Assembly: GCA_002082245.2 (NCBI GenBank)
Contig: NBTC02000002.1
Span: forward strand, 4,340,001-4,404,000
DNA length: 64,000 bases
Direction of reading: 5' to 3'
From: Yersinia enterocolitica
GTDB taxonomy: Bacteria > Pseudomonadota > Gammaproteobacteria > Enterobacterales > Enterobacteriaceae
Below are positions 47,514 through 59,404 of the stretch, piece by piece. Position 1 is the stretch's first letter; each line of letters begins with the position of its first letter. Position numbers and translations under genes: made by a program. The notes under the pieces are model-generated. The model was given only the letters and a program-made list of their open reading frames with translations, was not told the DNA's origin and did no database searches.

Positions 47514-50500
47514 CATCAATGACTCCCCAGCGGCTGGAGCCGCTGACGCTCCCCTTATACGGTGAGAGGCTGATTGAAGCCTCTGCCGGTACTGGTAAGA
47601 CTTTTACCATTGGGGTTCTTTATCTGCGATTGCTGCTTGGTTTGGGAGGGGAGGCAGCATTCAGTCGTCCCCTGACAGTAGAGGAAATCCTGGTGGTGAC
47701 CTTTACTGAGGCGGCAACTGAAGAGTTGAGGGGGCGAATTCGCGACAATATCCATGGGTTGCGTATTGCTTGCGTACGGGGAGTCAGTGATGACCTAATG
47801 CATAAGGCTTTATTAACTGAAATTAGTGATCTGGGCGAGGCCGCAGCACAGTTACTTACTGCTGAGCGTCAGATGGATGAAGCCGCAATTTATACTATTC
47901 ACGGTTTTTGTCAGAGAATGCTGACGAACAATGCTTTTGAATCTGGCATCTTGTTTGAACAAACATTGGTTCAGGATGAACAGCCCTTACGCAGACAGGC
48001 CTGTGCCGATTTTTGGCGGCGTCATTGCTATCCGCTTCCGTTGGCTGTTGCACGCGCAGTCAGCCAGGAATGGAGCGGGCCGGAGGCATTGCTCAAAGAC
48101 CTTGCTGCTTATTTACAAGGTGAAACACCAAAATTTCGGCAAGCACCAGGTGATGATGAAACGATACTCAGCCGGCATCAGCAAATAGTTGTGCAAATTG
48201 ATGCTGTCAAAGCGCAATGGCGTGCGGTGGCTCATGAGTTGGAAGCTTTAATTAGTGCATCTGGCGTTGATAAGCGCAGCTATAGCAGCCGATATTTACC
48301 TAACTGGCTAGAAAAGGTCGCTATATGGGCAGAGCAGGAAACCGGTGATTATCAGTTACCTAAAGAGCTAGAAAAGTTTCGCCAATCGATATTATCTGAG
48401 AAAACCAAAAAAGGTGCGATCCCCCAACACTCGGTGTTCAGTGCGATAGACCGCATCTTCGAACAACCTTTGACACTAAGAGATTTGATTTTAGCCCGCG
48501 CAATTAGCGAGATACGAACTTCCGTCCAGCAGGAGAAACGGCAGCGGGCAGAATTGGGTTTTGATGACTTGCTCAGTAAATTGGATGTGGCATTACAGCA
48601 GCCAGGTGGTGAGTTGTTAGCTCAATCTATTCGTACCCGTTATCCAGTTGCAATGATTGATGAGTTTCAGGATACCGATCCTCAGCAATACCGTATTTTC
48701 CACACGCTTTATGGTAACCAAGGTGAGTGTGGTTTATTACTGATTGGCGACCCTAAACAGGCTATTTATGCTTTCCGTGGCGCAGATATCTTTACCTATA
48801 TTCGTGCTCGTTCAGAAGTAAGTGCCCACTACACGTTAGAGACCAATTGGCGTTCCTCTTTCCCGATGGTTCAATCAGTAAACAGGCTTTTTAGTTCGGT
48901 TGAGGTTCCCTTTCTGTTTGAACAAATCCCTTTTATCAAGGTGGCGGCGGCTGAAAAAAATAGCTGTCTATCTTTTGAAATTAAAGGGAAAAAACAGCCA
49001 GCCATCTCTTTTTGGCTGCAACCGGGTGAAGGGGTTGGGGTTAGTGAATACCAGCAATTGATGGCCAGGCAGTGCGCCAGTCAAATCCGTGACTGGCTGG
49101 TGGATGGGCAGAATGGGCTGGCGCAATTAGTGACAACGACAGGCTCAAGGCCGGTTCAGGCATCTGATATTACTATTTTGGTTCGTAGCCGGGCAGAGGC
49201 TGCGCTGGTTCGAGATGCACTGAGTGCCTTAGCTATTCCATCGGTTTACTTATCCAATCGCGACAGTGTTTTTGATACTGCAGAAGCCAAAGATCTATTG
49301 TGGTTATTGCAAGCTGCATTGGCCCCTGAGCAGGAAAGAGCCTTACGCAGTGCGATGGCTACCGGGATGCTAGGGTTGGATGCACAGATGCTGGATGCAT
49401 TGAATCACGATGAACGGGCTTGGGATTCTCTGGTCGATGAATTCGATGGCTATCGCCAACATTGGCAGCGCCGTGGTGTGCTTCCTATGCTGCGAGAAAT
49501 AATGGCACAGCGTCATTTAGCTGAAAACTTGTTGGCGACCCCTGGTGGGGAGCGTCGGCTGACAGACTTACTGCATTTGGGAGAGTTATTACAAGAGGCC
49601 GCATCACAGCTTGATAGTGAGCACGCACTAATCCGTTGGCTGGCACAACAAATAGCACAACCAAATCATCAGTCAGATAATCAACAATTGCGTTTGGAAA
49701 GTGATCGCCATTTGGTTCAGGTGATTACAATTCATAAATCAAAAGGGTTGGAGTATCCGTTGGTTTGGCTCCCTTTTGTCGGCAATTTCCGTCAGCAGCA
49801 GGACGTGCTATATCACGATCGTCATAGCTTTGAGGCTCTGCTTGATCTGAATGCTGATGAAGAGAGCCAGGCTTTGGCGGAAGAAGAGCGGTTGGCAGAA
49901 GACTTACGGTTACTCTACGTTGCGCTGACCCGCGCGGTTTATCATTGCAGTATCGGTATTGCGCCGCTGATTAAAGGCGGGCGGAAAAAACAGGGCGAAA
50001 GCGACATGCACCTTAGCGCTTTAGGCTATTTGGTTCAACATGGACAAGCTGGCGACGCGCAATATCTGGCGGATAAGTTGGCGGAGCTAACCACATTTTC
50101 GGGCGGTGATATTTCGGTCTCACTGGCGGAACGTCCTGACGCTACAGCTTGGCAGCCACGGCCTGAAGTTTTGCCAGAACTCGCCGCGCGCCAGTTTAAC
50201 CGACAAATGCACGACTTTTGGCGGGTTACCAGTTATTCCGGCCTACAGCAGCATGGTGCCAAATCGCAGGTTCTGAATCTCCCTTTACAGGAGCTATTGC
50301 CACGGCTAGATAGTGATGCCGTCGGTGAGCAGGCACTCATCACCGCAGCTGATTTAACGCCCCATACCTTCCCGCGGGGGGCGGCACCGGGGACTTTCCT
50401 GCATGATTTACTTGAGCCATTAGATTTTAGCCAACCTATTGAGCCAGACTGGCTGGCGCAGCAACTACAGCAACAGGGCTTTGGTGAACAATGGTCGCCA

Positions 50501-51127
50501 ATGTTGTATCAATGGCTAAGTGACATTATGCAAGTCCCCCTTAACGATGCGGGCGTAACTCTGGCGGGATTGACGCCGGAGAGTAAGCAGGCGGAACTAC
50601 AGTTTTATTTGCCTATCGATACTTTGTTACGCGCTAATCAATTAGATGCCTTAATCAAGCATTATGACCCGCTCTCACGTCAGTGTCCGGTGTTAGATTT
50701 TCAGCAAGTCAGAGGGATGCTTAAGGGCTTTATTGACTTGGTTTTCTGCTGGCAGGGTAAGTATTACTTATTAGATTACAAATCTAACTGGCTGGGAGAA
50801 GACAGTAGTGCTTATACCGTACAATTGATGGCCCAAGCGATGGCTGAGCATCGTTATGATCTGCAATATCAGCTTTATACCTTGGCTTTACACCGTTATT
50901 TACGTCATCGCTTGGGCGATTATGACTATCAACGGGACTTCGGGGGTGTCATTTATCTCTTCTTGCGTGGTGTCGATAAACAACATCCGGGTAATGGTAT
51001 CTTTAGTTGTCGCCCTGAACAGGAGCTGATTGAAGGAATGGATTGTTTATTCAGTGGCAATGAGGTCGTTCTACTTTCAGGTCATGAAAGTGGTACAGCT
51101 CAGGCAGATGAGGATTCATCAAGATGA
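47510..51127 (+). CDS. recB: Exodeoxyribonuclease V beta subunit RecB
   Basis: RecB is the 3'-5' helicase and nuclease of RecBCD. The frame opens at 47447, but ATG 47510 overlaps the ptrA stop as ATGA and gives 1205 residues, near the family length. It has Walker [21 protein letters not shown], Walker [19 protein letters not shown], UvrD-type motif [18 protein letters not shown], and the C-terminal nuclease motif [21 protein letters not shown] with catalytic D and DYK. It overlaps recD by four bases. Confidence 0.97.
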   Translation: MTSMTPQRLEPLTLPLYGERLIEASAGTGKTFTIGVLYLRLLLGLGGEAAFSRPLTVEEILVVTFTEAATEELRGRIRDNIHGLRIACVRGVSDDLMHKALLTEISDLGEAAAQLLTAERQMDEAAIYTIHGFCQRMLTNNAFESGILFEQTLVQDEQPLRRQACADFWRRHCYPLPLAVARAVSQEWSGPEALLKDLAAYLQGETPKFRQAPGDDETILSRHQQIVVQIDAVKAQWRAVAHELEALISASGVDKRSYSSRYLPNWLEKVAIWAEQETGDYQLPKELEKFRQSILSEKTKKGAIPQHSVFSAIDRIFEQPLTLRDLILARAISEIRTSVQQEKRQRAELGFDDLLSKLDVALQQPGGELLAQSIRTRYPVAMIDEFQDTDPQQYRIFHTLYGNQGECGLLLIGDPKQAIYAFRGADIFTYIRARSEVSAHYTLETNWRSSFPMVQSVNRLFSSVEVPFLFEQIPFIKVAAAEKNSCLSFEIKGKKQPAISFWLQPGEGVGVSEYQQLMARQCASQIRDWLVDGQNGLAQLVTTTGSRPVQASDITILVRSRAEAALVRDALSALAIPSVYLSNRDSVFDTAEAKDLLWLLQAALAPEQERALRSAMATGMLGLDAQMLDALNHDERAWDSLVDEFDGYRQHWQRRGVLPMLREIMAQRHLAENLLATPGGERRLTDLLHLGELLQEAASQLDSEHALIRWLAQQIAQPNHQSDNQQLRLESDRHLVQVITIHKSKGLEYPLVWLPFVGNFRQQQDVLYHDRHSFEALLDLNADEESQALAEEERLAEDLRLLYVALTRAVYHCSIGIAPLIKGGRKKQGESDMHLSALGYLVQHGQAGDAQYLADKLAELTTFSGGDISVSLAERPDATAWQPRPEVLPELAARQFNRQMHDFWRVTSYSGLQQHGAKSQVLNLPLQELLPRLDSDAVGEQALITAADLTPHTFPRGAAPGTFLHDLLEPLDFSQPIEPDWLAQQLQQQGFGEQWSPMLYQWLSDIMQVPLNDAGVTLAGLTPESKQAELQFYLPIDTLLRANQLDALIKHYDPLSRQCPVLDFQQVRGMLKGFIDLVFCWQGKYYLLDYKSNWLGEDSSAYTVQLMAQAMAEHRYDLQYQLYTLALHRYLRHRLGDYDYQRDFGGVIYLFLRGVDKQHPGNGIFSCRPEQELIEGMDCLFSGNEVVLLSGHESGTAQADEDSSR

Positions 51128-53007
51128 TGGTTCTACTGGACCAAGCGGTTCGTGACCACTTACTACGCCCTCTGGATGTTCAATTTTCTCGCATGATTGC
51201 AGGGGATGATGAGCCTATGCTGCAATTGGCGGCGGCTATTCTCAGCGCCGAGGCGGGAGCCGGGCATGTGTGCCTGCCATTAAGTTATCTGCAACCAGAA
51301 CAACTGTTTGGTGGGCGGCAGGCTGGGTTATCTCAAGCATTATGGCTGGCTGCTGGTGCTCCAGAGCTGTCGCGTTGGATACAAGGATTAAATAATTCCC
51401 CAGCGGTCAGTGATGGCTCATTACCAACGCCGTTGGTGTTGCAAAATGAACGTTTGTATCTCCAACGGATGTGGCAGTACGAGGGTGATGTGGTGCGGTT
51501 TATTGCCAGTGACAATACCGCTTTATTCGTTAATGAGGCCAGGGGGATTAACGAAAGCCTATTAACAGAGACACTGGACCGCCTATTTGGTCGATCAGAC
51601 ACGGAGATTGACTGGCAAAAGGTGGCCGCCGCAGTAGCCGCTACTCGCCGTATCTCGGTGATTTCTGGTGGGCCGGGAACGGGGAAAACCACCACAGTAG
51701 CCAAGCTATTAACTGCGCTGATACAGCTTAGCCAAGGGCAGCGTTTACGTATCCAGCTTGCTGCCCCAACGGGTAAAGCCGCTGCGCGGCTGACTGAGTC
51801 ATTGGGGAATGCCATCCGCCAACTCACACTTACAGACGCCGAGCGCAAGTTATTCCCAGATCAAGCATCCACTCTGCACCGTTTATTAGGTGCTCAACCA
51901 AATAGTCAACGTTTGCGTTATCACCGAGGTAATCCACTAAATCTTGATGTGCTGGTGGTAGATGAAGCGTCTATGGTGGATTTACCCATGATGGCGCGGC
52001 TAATTGCCGCTTTGCCCGCTAAAGCTCAAGTCATTTTCCTCGGGGACCGAGATCAGTTAGCTTCGGTTGAGGCCGGGGCGGTATTAGGGGATATTTGTCG
52101 CTTTGCTGAGTTGGGTTATAGCAAGGCTCGTGCAGAACAGTTAGCACGGCTGACAGGATGCACATTGGCCGGAAATATACCGATTGGATCAGTCTCTACG
52201 GATACGGTCAATGTGCGTGATAGCCTGTGTTTATTGCGTAAGAGCTATCGGTTTGATGAGAAATCGGGTATCGGGCAGCTCGCTTTAGCGGTTAATGCAG
52301 GCAAGTATCGGGATGCATTATCAGTATTAAAGGGGGCCTATTCAGATGTTGAACATTTTTCTCTGACGGATTCAGATGACTACCAACGGTTGCTGGAGGA
52401 TTGCGTTGCGGGCTATCAGCATTACCTCCAATTGGCAGCTACAGGTGCGCATGCTGTGGATGTGCTGGCGGCATTTGGTCGTTATCAATTGTTGTGTGCA
52501 TTGCGAAGTGGGCCATTTGGTGTCAGTGGCTTGAATGAACGGATTGAGCAGTTGTTGCATCGCAAGAGGTTAATTGAGCGTGCACCTAGCCCATCTGGGC
52601 GTTGGTATGCCGGTCGGCCGGTGATGATCGGGCTTAATGACAGTGCGTTAGGTCTCTTTAATGGCGATATTGGTATCGCGTTATATGACGATGAAGGAGA
52701 GCTACGGGTGCATTTCCAGTTGCCGGATGGCAACATAAAATCGGTGCAACCCAGCCGTCTTCCCAGCCATGAAACGGCTTATGCCATGACAGTTCATAAG
52801 TCGCAAGGATCAGAGTTTGAACATACCGCCCTGGTATTACCGAATACTTTTATGCCGGTATTAACGCGCGAATTGGTTTATACCGCGATCACTCGCGCCC
52901 GCCAGCGTTTAACTCTGTATTGTAGCGATACGATATTGGGCAATGCGATACGCACACCGACTCTTCGTCTGAGTGGGTTAGTGGATCGTTTGAATGCATT
53001 GACGTGA
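51124..53007 (+). CDS. recD: Exodeoxyribonuclease V alpha subunit RecD
   Basis: RecD is the 5'-3' helicase of RecBCD. The 627-residue protein (E. coli 608) has Walker [41 protein letters not shown], Walker [14 protein letters not shown] and the late motifs [17 protein letters not shown] and [20 protein letters not shown]. The ATG overlaps the recB stop. A GC-rich hairpin lies 60 bp past its stop. Confidence 0.97.
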   Translation: MMVLLDQAVRDHLLRPLDVQFSRMIAGDDEPMLQLAAAILSAEAGAGHVCLPLSYLQPEQLFGGRQAGLSQALWLAAGAPELSRWIQGLNNSPAVSDGSLPTPLVLQNERLYLQRMWQYEGDVVRFIASDNTALFVNEARGINESLLTETLDRLFGRSDTEIDWQKVAAAVAATRRISVISGGPGTGKTTTVAKLLTALIQLSQGQRLRIQLAAPTGKAAARLTESLGNAIRQLTLTDAERKLFPDQASTLHRLLGAQPNSQRLRYHRGNPLNLDVLVVDEASMVDLPMMARLIAALPAKAQVIFLGDRDQLASVEAGAVLGDICRFAELGYSKARAEQLARLTGCTLAGNIPIGSVSTDTVNVRDSLCLLRKSYRFDEKSGIGQLALAVNAGKYRDALSVLKGAYSDVEHFSLTDSDDYQRLLEDCVAGYQHYLQLAATGAHAVDVLAAFGRYQLLCALRSGPFGVSGLNERIEQLLHRKRLIERAPSPSGRWYAGRPVMIGLNDSALGLFNGDIGIALYDDEGELRVHFQLPDGNIKSVQPSRLPSHETAYAMTVHKSQGSEFEHTALVLPNTFMPVLTRELVYTAITRARQRLTLYCSDTILGNAIRTPTLRLSGLVDRLNALT

Positions 53008-53070
53008 GTTATACGCTGCTGCTTGAAGCCACAAGGAACACGTTACACGGACCATTCCTTGGTCTGGCAA

Positions 53071-53095
53071 GGGGGGCCGCTGCTTGCGGCCTCCC
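53071..53095. terminator. GC-rich hairpin between convergent recD and argA
   Basis: GGGGGGCCGC (53071-53080) pairs with GCGGCCTCCC (53086-53095) over 10 bp with one G-T pair and a TGCTT loop. No T run follows on either strand, so intrinsic termination is uncertain; it may protect mRNA ends. Confidence 0.5.
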
Positions 53096-53174
53096 TATAA
53101 CGCTAATTATGTTGGGAATAAATTAAATAAAACCCTGATAAAGCATTTGGTCGCAATATTTATAATCAATACGG

Positions 53175-54500
53175 CTACAAATCAGCCAACAGAATCTTTG
53201 AGCGCCGCTGATAGTTATACAGTTCCTGCTTCTGAATCGGTAAAACCTCTACTTCGGCAGGTGTAAAACCGCGTTCTTGGAACCAGTGAATACTGCGGGT
53301 GGTGAGTACAAACAATTTTTTAAGCCCCATCTGTCGCGCTTGATTAGCAACGCGCTTTAATAGCATTTCTCCCCGAGAAGAGCTGCGATAGTCAGGATGT
53401 ACTGCCACGCAGGCCATCTCACCTATTTGTTCTTCAGGGAACGGATAGAGCGCTGCACAGGCAATCGTCAAATTATCCCGTTCAATAATCGTGAATTTGT
53501 CGATTTCCATTTCAAGCTGTTCCCGCGAACGACGCACCAGAATGCCTTGTTGTTCCAGCGGGCGAATCAATTCAAGTATGCCACCAATATCATTGATGGT
53601 AGCGCGGCGCACTTGTTCAGCACTCTCCATAACAATCTGTGTACCGATACCATCGCGGGAGAATAGCTCTTGGACTAGCGCTCCATCCTCCTGATAACTC
53701 AGTAAATGGCTCCGGCGCACACCGCTACGGCAAGCTTTCACTGCACCACGTAGGAAGCGTACCGTACCGGAGTTGTAATCACCCTCTTGTTCCAGATCTT
53801 CAATCCGTTTTTGAGCATCATTTGGGAACAGCTCTGAAATAATGTCACCTTCACTGTCAGTCACCCCTTGGGATGAACAGAAACCGATCATCTTTTCTGC
53901 TTTCAGTTTGATAGCTAACTGGGTGGCAACTTCTTCTGATGTGAGATTAAAGCTCTCGCCGGTCACCGATACAGCAACCGGGCCTAGTAACACGATTGCG
54001 CCATTATCTAATTGACGGTGAATTGCCTCTTCATCGATACGACGAATACGCCCGCTATGACAATAATCCACACCATCATCCACCCCCAGCGGCTGAGCAA
54101 TAATGAAGTTGCCACTGACTACATTAATATGCGCGCCTTGTAGCGGGGTATTATTGAGACTCATTGATAGTCTTGCAGTGATATCCAACTGCAATAGGCC
54201 GGCTGCTTGTTTCACCATTTCCAGAGTTCGGGCATCTGTTACCCTGGTATGCTTGTGATAAATAGGTTCGTAATGATGCTGTGCCAAATTGCTGTCGATC
54301 TGTGGGCGCGCACCGTATACCACGACCAACCTGATCCCAAGGCTATGCAACAAACCGATATCATTGACGATATTCGCGAAGTTTTCATGCTCAATCGCCT
54401 CGCCACCCAACATGACAACGAATGTCTTGCCACGGTGCGCGTTGATATAGGGAACTGAGTGGCGAAATCCCTGGACCAGTTCAGTACTACGTTCCTTCAC
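53175..54500 (-). CDS. argA: N-acetylglutamate synthase ArgA
   Basis: ArgA acetylates glutamate with acetyl-CoA, the first step of arginine synthesis. The 441-residue protein joins an amino-acid-kinase domain ([33 protein letters not shown]), which binds arginine for feedback control, and a GNAT acetyltransferase domain ([33 protein letters not shown]). Two ARG boxes lie just before the start codon. Transcription is leftward, convergent with recD. Confidence 0.97.
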   Translation of the reverse strand: MKERSTELVQGFRHSVPYINAHRGKTFVVMLGGEAIEHENFANIVNDIGLLHSLGIRLVVVYGARPQIDSNLAQHHYEPIYHKHTRVTDARTLEMVKQAAGLLQLDITARLSMSLNNTPLQGAHINVVSGNFIIAQPLGVDDGVDYCHSGRIRRIDEEAIHRQLDNGAIVLLGPVAVSVTGESFNLTSEEVATQLAIKLKAEKMIGFCSSQGVTDSEGDIISELFPNDAQKRIEDLEQEGDYNSGTVRFLRGAVKACRSGVRRSHLLSYQEDGALVQELFSRDGIGTQIVMESAEQVRRATINDIGGILELIRPLEQQGILVRRSREQLEMEIDKFTIIERDNLTIACAALYPFPEEQIGEMACVAVHPDYRSSSRGEMLLKRVANQARQMGLKKLFVLTTRSIHWFQERGFTPAEVEVLPIQKQELYNYQRRSKILLADL

Positions 54501-54511
54501 GGCAGACCCTC

Positions 54512-54550
54512 TTTGAATTTTTATTCGGTATTTTTGTATTTTTATTCTTT
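54512..54550 (-). promoter_or_regulatory. Double ARG box (ArgR operator) of argA
   Basis: Two 18-bp sites, TTTGAATTTTTATTCGGT (54512-54529) and TTTGTATTTTTATTCTTT (54533-54550), are separated by exactly 3 bp, the standard spacing of ArgR half-operators. The first has the full TGAAT-N4-ATTC core; the second has one change in the left half. They lie 12-50 bp upstream of the argA start. Confidence 0.88.
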
Positions 54551-54734
54551 TTTGACCAAGATGGCAAGCACCAAATTACTATCAAATGCATATGTATGGC
54601 GTATCTGTATTAATAAATTGAATAACATAAAAATGTTTTTCTAATGACAGCGTGGGATTGATTCGTTAAAGTTTTTGCACATAAATTTTTTTGTGCGCTT
54701 TTTATTCATATTTTGGTAGTTACTTTGGAGTTAC

Positions 54735-55985
54735 ATGGCAGATTCAAATCATAATCCTGGGCGTCGTCGTCTGTTGCAAGGTGCTGCGAGCGCCTGGATG
54801 CTGAGTGTTAGTCGAGTTGGATTTGCTGCTTCCTCACATATTATTGCAGTCCGGGTTTGGCCCTCTTCAACCTATACCCGAGTCACGCTGGAATCCAATA
54901 CTCCGCTGAAGTATCGTCAGTTCGCTCTTACCAATCCTGATCGTATTGTGGTTGATATTGAAGGGGTACATTTAAATAGCGTCCTGAAACAGATAACTAA
55001 TCAGGTTCAGTCCGGTGACCCTTATCTGAAGCAAGCCCGAGTAGGGCAGTTTGATAAAAATACCGTCCGTTTGGTTTTGGAGTTGAAGCAGAGCATCAGC
55101 CCCCAGCTATTTACTCTAAAACCTTTTGCTGAATTTCGAAATCGTTTAGTGGTGGATTTATATCCCGCTCAGGGCAACAACTCTGCTGAGGACGATCCAT
55201 TGTTGGCATTATTGGAAGATTATAATAAAGGCGACGTGGAGCGTAGCTTACCCGCAGAGACACCAAAAGCAGGCAAAGCAGGGCGCGATAGACCGATAGT
55301 TATCATGCTGGATCCTGGTCACGGCGGAGAAGATCCCGGTGCTATTGGTAGAAATAAAACCCGTGAAAAAGACATCGTGCTACAAATTGCCCGTCGGTTA
55401 CGGGCGTTAATTCAAAAAGAAGCCAATATGCGGGTGTTTATGACCCGTAATGAAGATGTTTTTATCCCGTTGAAAGTGCGGGTAGCGAAGGCGCGCAAAC
55501 TGCGAGCAGATTTATTCATTTCAATTCATGCGGATGCATTTACCAGTCAGGCGGCCAGAGGTTCCTCCGTTTTTGCGCTATCAACCAAGGGCGCAACCAG
55601 TACCGCCGCGCGTTTCCTGGCCCAGACACAGAATGAGGCCGACCAGATTGGGGGGGTTAGCAAAAGTGGTGATCGCTATCTGGACCATACCATGATTGAT
55701 TTACTGCAAACGGCGACGATTAATGACAGCCTGAAGTTTGGTAAAGAAGTGCTGAATCGCATGGGGAAGATTAATACGCTGCATAAGAACCGTGTCGATC
55801 AGGCGGGGTTTGCTGTATTGAAAGCACCTGATATTCCTTCAATTTTGGTTGAAACAGCATTTATCAGTAATCTGGAAGAAGAGCGCAAACTACGTACCAG
55901 CCGTTTTCAGCAACAAGTCGCAGAATCTATTTTTGCTGGCATCAAAGCCTATTTTGCTAATGGTGGGGCGATGGCCCGACTTTAA
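54735..55985 (+). CDS. amiC: N-acetylmuramoyl-L-alanine amidase AmiC
   Basis: AmiC cleaves septal peptidoglycan during cell separation. The 416-residue protein has a Tat signal ([21 protein letters not shown]), an AMIN domain that targets the septum (about 35-150), a linker, and an Amidase_3 domain with zinc ligands in [24 protein letters not shown] and ISIHADAF and the catalytic Glu in LVETAFISN. ArgA is divergent. EnvC/NlpD-type activation is known for the family. Confidence 0.96.
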   Translation: MADSNHNPGRRRLLQGAASAWMLSVSRVGFAASSHIIAVRVWPSSTYTRVTLESNTPLKYRQFALTNPDRIVVDIEGVHLNSVLKQITNQVQSGDPYLKQARVGQFDKNTVRLVLELKQSISPQLFTLKPFAEFRNRLVVDLYPAQGNNSAEDDPLLALLEDYNKGDVERSLPAETPKAGKAGRDRPIVIMLDPGHGGEDPGAIGRNKTREKDIVLQIARRLRALIQKEANMRVFMTRNEDVFIPLKVRVAKARKLRADLFISIHADAFTSQAARGSSVFALSTKGATSTAARFLAQTQNEADQIGGVSKSGDRYLDHTMIDLLQTATINDSLKFGKEVLNRMGKINTLHKNRVDQAGFAVLKAPDIPSILVETAFISNLEEERKLRTSRFQQQVAESIFAGIKAYFANGGAMARL

Positions 55986-56014
55986 CGCGTAGGGCATTGT
56001 TATTGATTGAGATA

Positions 56015-56141
56015 TATACCCTAAATAATTCGAGTTGCAGGAAGGCGGCAACTGAGATAATCCCGCTGAGTTGACGTTAGTCAATTATTCGGGTGAACGA
56101 AAGCAACCAACACACATGCGGTTTGAAGTATGACGGGTATA
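56015..56141. repeat. ERIC element, 127 bp
   Basis: The sequence starts TATACCCTAAATAATTCGAG, continues TTGCAGGAAGGCGGCAA, and ends GGTTTGAAGTATGACGGGTATA, the known ERIC ends; it is 127 bp long. The central part (ATTATTCGGGTGAACGAAAGC) matches the GGGGTGAGCGAACGC segment with changes. It lies between amiC and the tRNA terminator. Confidence 0.9.
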
Positions 56142-56152
56142 AAGCCAGAAAC

Positions 56153-56174
56153 AAAAAAACACCCTTGAGGGTGT
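56153..56174 (-). terminator. Terminator of the tRNA-fMet operon
   Basis: Leftward reading gives ACACCC-TCAA-GGGTGT (complement of 56159-56174) followed by T6 or more (complement of 56154-56158 and preceding bases). It lies 30 bases past the last tRNA. Confidence 0.9.
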
Positions 56175-56203
56175 CTGATGTTGATATGAAAATGATTAAG
56201 AAT

Positions 56204-56280
<77 letters not shown>

Positions 56281-56324
56281 TCCGTCTTAATACTATTTTC
56301 TATCTTACTACTTAGTCGTGTAAT

Positions 56325-56401
<77 letters not shown>

Positions 56402-56505
56402 TCCGTCACTACACTTTATTTGCTTCTCACTACTATTCTACCTAATTCGTCTTAACTTTCAAGACTATCGAACGACATTTGATACTGCTGGTAGCCAGTA
56501 TCGGT

Positions 56506-56582
<77 letters not shown>

Positions 56583-56595
56583 TCCGATTGAGCGC

Positions 56596-56623
56596 ACTAT
56601 ACTCTGGATGAGATCTGTTGCAA
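56596..56623 (-). promoter_or_regulatory. Promoter of the tRNA-fMet operon
   Basis: On the minus strand TTGCAA (56618-56623) and TATAGT (56596-56601) are spaced by 16 bp, and a GC-rich discriminator (GCGCTC) follows, typical of stringently controlled stable-RNA promoters. Confidence 0.75.
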
Positions 56624-56797
56624 GTATTTTTGCCACTTAATTAGGGTAAATAGGTTTTTTCGATTAATTTATCAACTATCTGTTTCCTTTTTCCCCATAA
56701 CGGGGTCAGGAGGATTTTTTTCCACCTGCCGATTCCTTTATCTATAGGCGTTTGTTATCGTTCGCCAGTAGATAAAATGAGTAAAAGAAGGCGTGAA

Positions 56798-57970
56798 ATG
56801 ACAAGTCGTTGGGGCAAATACCTACTAAGTGGAATAATGATTGCTGTTCTGGCGGGGTGCCAATCGCGGCCAACCGATCGTGGGCAGCAATATAAGGATG
56901 GGCGTCTGGAGCAATCACTGGAACTGGTGAATGAACCAAATGCAACAGGTAAGCCAGTTAACGCAAAAGATTATTCTGATCAGGTGAAAGTGATTAACCA
57001 ATCTTCACCGGGTCTCTATAACCGCAATAGTAATACATTCAATGCGGTCGAAAACTGGATGTTGGCAGGGGCCGATACCAGCAAGCTAAGTTTATTTGGT
57101 TTGAATGCCTATCAGATGGAGGGGGTCGATAATTTCGGTAACGTACAGTTTACTGGCTACTACACTCCGGTGCTTCAGGCCCGTTATACGCCACAAGGTG
57201 AATTCCGCCACCCACTTTATCGGATGCCTGCTAAAGGAAAGCGCCGTTTACCCGATCGCGCTGCTATCTATGCAGGTGCATTGGATAACCGCAGTTTAGT
57301 TATCGCATACACCAATTCGCTGGTGGATAACTTTATGATGGAAGTGCAGGGCAGCGGCTATGTTGATTATGGCGATGGGCGACCACTGACCTTCTTCGGT
57401 TATGCAGGTAAAAATGGCCATGCTTACCGTAGTATTGGCAAAGTGCTGATTGATCGTGGCGAAGTCGCTAAAGCAGATATGTCGATGCAAGCCATCCGCC
57501 ACTGGGCTGAAACCCATAGTGAAGCTGAGGTCAGAGAGCTTTTAGAGCAGAATCCGTCCTTTGTGTTCTTTAAACCAGAAATGTACGCGCCGGTGAAAGG
57601 GGCCAGTGCGGTTCCATTGATTGCCAAAGCGTCAGTTGCATCTGATCGTTCCTTGATTCCGCCAGGCACCACATTACTAGCTGAAGTGCCTTTGCTGGAT
57701 AATCAGGGCAAATTCACGGGTCAATATCAGATGCGCCTGATGGTGGCATTGGATGTTGGTGGTGCGATTAAAGGTCAGCACTTTGATATCTATCAGGGGA
57801 TTGGCCATGAAGCTGGGCAGGCTGCTGGGTACTACAATCATTATGGTCGGGTTTGGGTACTGAAAAATGCCCAAAGCAGCGGACCGCTATTTACCGCTTA
57901 TCAAGGTGGCAAAACAGTCGCGCCAGCGGGTAATGGTTCATCATTACTGGTAAATAATCAGGGTCAGTAA
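56798..57970 (+). CDS. mltA: Membrane-bound lytic transglycosylase A MltA
   Basis: MltA cleaves peptidoglycan glycan strands from the inner face of the outer membrane. ATG 56798 (AAGG six bases before) gives 390 residues and aligns with the E. coli start; ATG 56777 would add seven. The lipobox is VLAGC. The body has MEGVDNFGNVQFTGYYTPV, NGHAYRSIGKVL, and the 3D-domain region VALDVGGAIKGQHFDIYQG with the catalytic aspartate. Confidence 0.96.
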   Translation: MTSRWGKYLLSGIMIAVLAGCQSRPTDRGQQYKDGRLEQSLELVNEPNATGKPVNAKDYSDQVKVINQSSPGLYNRNSNTFNAVENWMLAGADTSKLSLFGLNAYQMEGVDNFGNVQFTGYYTPVLQARYTPQGEFRHPLYRMPAKGKRRLPDRAAIYAGALDNRSLVIAYTNSLVDNFMMEVQGSGYVDYGDGRPLTFFGYAGKNGHAYRSIGKVLIDRGEVAKADMSMQAIRHWAETHSEAEVRELLEQNPSFVFFKPEMYAPVKGASAVPLIAKASVASDRSLIPPGTTLLAEVPLLDNQGKFTGQYQMRLMVALDVGGAIKGQHFDIYQGIGHEAGQAAGYYNHYGRVWVLKNAQSSGPLFTAYQGGKTVAPAGNGSSLLVNNQGQ

Positions 57971-58023
57971 GTTTCCTTATTACCTGCAATTGCCGGTATA
58001 CGGTCGGTTTCACTCTTTATCAG

Positions 58024-58043
58024 GCGGCCAATTGGCCGCTTTT
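58024..58043 (+). terminator. Terminator after mltA
   Basis: The perfect palindrome GCGGCCAATTGGCCGC (58024-58039) is followed by TTTT. Confidence 0.82.
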
Positions 58044-58100
58044 GTCTTCATATCATCGATATTATTAACGTCATTTCGAAGCAATTAAGGTAACACATTG

Positions 58101-58910
58101 ATGAACACAGCCTTTTCCGAAGCTTACCAACAGCGGTTTGGTGGCATAGCGCGTCTATATGGTCAGCAGGCGCTGGAACTGTTTTCGCAGGCGCATATCT
58201 GTGTCATTGGTATTGGCGGTGTCGGCTCATGGGCAGTGGAAGCGCTGGCGCGCACTGGTATCGGCGCGATTACGTTGATTGATATGGATGATGTTTGCGT
58301 AACCAATACTAATCGTCAGATCCATGCCTTACGGCACAATGTCGGCCAAGCTAAAACCGAAGTGATGGCGGAACGTATTCTGGCTATCAATCCTGAATGC
58401 CGCGTGACGTGTATTGATGATTTTATTACTGCGGATAATGTCGCGGAGCTTTTAAATGACAATTTTAGCTATGTCATTGATGCAATTGATAGTGTACGGC
58501 CTAAGGCGGCACTACTCTCTTATTGTCGCCGCTATAAAATCCCAGTAGTCACCACCGGTGGTGCAGGTGGGCAGTTCGATCCAACACGTATTGAGGTAGT
58601 AGATCTGGCAAAAACCATTCAGGATCCGCTGGCGGCTAAGCTACGTGAAAGGTTGAAAAGTGACTTTAATGTGGTGAAAAACAGCAAAGGTAAACTGGGG
58701 ATCGATTGTGTTTTTTCCAGCGAACCACTGGTTTATCCCCAGGCTGATGGATCAGTTTGTGCTTCGCGCAGTACAGCGGAAGGACCTAAAAAAATGGACT
58801 GTACTTCAGGTTTTGGCTCGGTAACCATGGTTACTGCGACCTTTGGTTTTGTTGCTGTGTCCCATGCATTGAAAAAAATGATGGCGAAAGCAGCCCGTCA
58901 GGTGAAATAA
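58101..58910 (+). CDS. tcdA: tRNA threonylcarbamoyladenosine dehydratase TcdA (CsdL)
   Basis: TcdA makes the cyclic form of t6A at tRNA position 37 with ATP. The 269-residue E1-like protein has the nucleotide loop VIGIGGVGSWAVEALAR, LIDMDDVCVTNTNRQ, and GPKKMDCTSGFGSVTMVTATFG. ATG 58101 is the start (a TTG lies directly before). It works with CsdA/CsdE, encoded next to it on the opposite strand, which supply sulfur. Confidence 0.96.
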   Translation: MNTAFSEAYQQRFGGIARLYGQQALELFSQAHICVIGIGGVGSWAVEALARTGIGAITLIDMDDVCVTNTNRQIHALRHNVGQAKTEVMAERILAINPECRVTCIDDFITADNVAELLNDNFSYVIDAIDSVRPKAALLSYCRRYKIPVVTTGGAGGQFDPTRIEVVDLAKTIQDPLAAKLRERLKSDFNVVKNSKGKLGIDCVFSSEPLVYPQADGSVCASRSTAEGPKKMDCTSGFGSVTMVTATFGFVAVSHALKKMMAKAARQVK

Positions 58911-58913
58911 CCC

Positions 58914-59354
58914 CTACTCTATATATTGGGCGGCGATAGCCTTTACACCTTGTGCCAGCGCCAGTAAACCGCTGGCGCGCGAGGTGCTTAGCTGCTGGCG
59001 TAGCCCTAACTGCTCAAACAGCGCCAATGGGTCTTCTGCTAATACCTGCTGTGGGGTTTTCCCCTCCACCGCAGTTAAAATAACCGCCAGTAATCCACGA
59101 ACAATGCGGCCTTCGCTATCACCATAAAAATGTAAGCTACCATCCGGCAGGCGTTGATGCCCCAGCCACACTCGATTTTCACATCCAGTTAGCTCCAGTT
59201 CATTCTGTTTTAGTGGCTCCGGTAATGACGGAAGCTGTTTTGCCAGCAAAATCAACTGACGATAACGATCTTCCCACTGTTTATGAACGCTGAATGTCTC
59301 CAGCAGTTTAGCAGCAGTAATATCGTGACCAAAAGGGTGTGGGGCAATCATCAT
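58914..59354 (-). CDS. csdE: Sulfur acceptor protein CsdE
   Basis: CsdE accepts sulfur from CsdA on a cysteine. The 146-residue SufE-like protein has the acceptor cysteine in [31 protein letters not shown] and [14 protein letters not shown]. It follows csdA by 50 bp on the same strand and ends 3 bp from tcdA. Confidence 0.95.
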   Translation of the reverse strand: MMIAPHPFGHDITAAKLLETFSVHKQWEDRYRQLILLAKQLPSLPEPLKQNELELTGCENRVWLGHQRLPDGSLHFYGDSEGRIVRGLLAVILTAVEGKTPQQVLAEDPLALFEQLGLRQQLSTSRASGLLALAQGVKAIAAQYIE

Positions 59355-59404
59355 CTTCTCAATTAGACCGGTGGTTATTGGGCGAAATTATTATCTGTTA
59401 GTTC

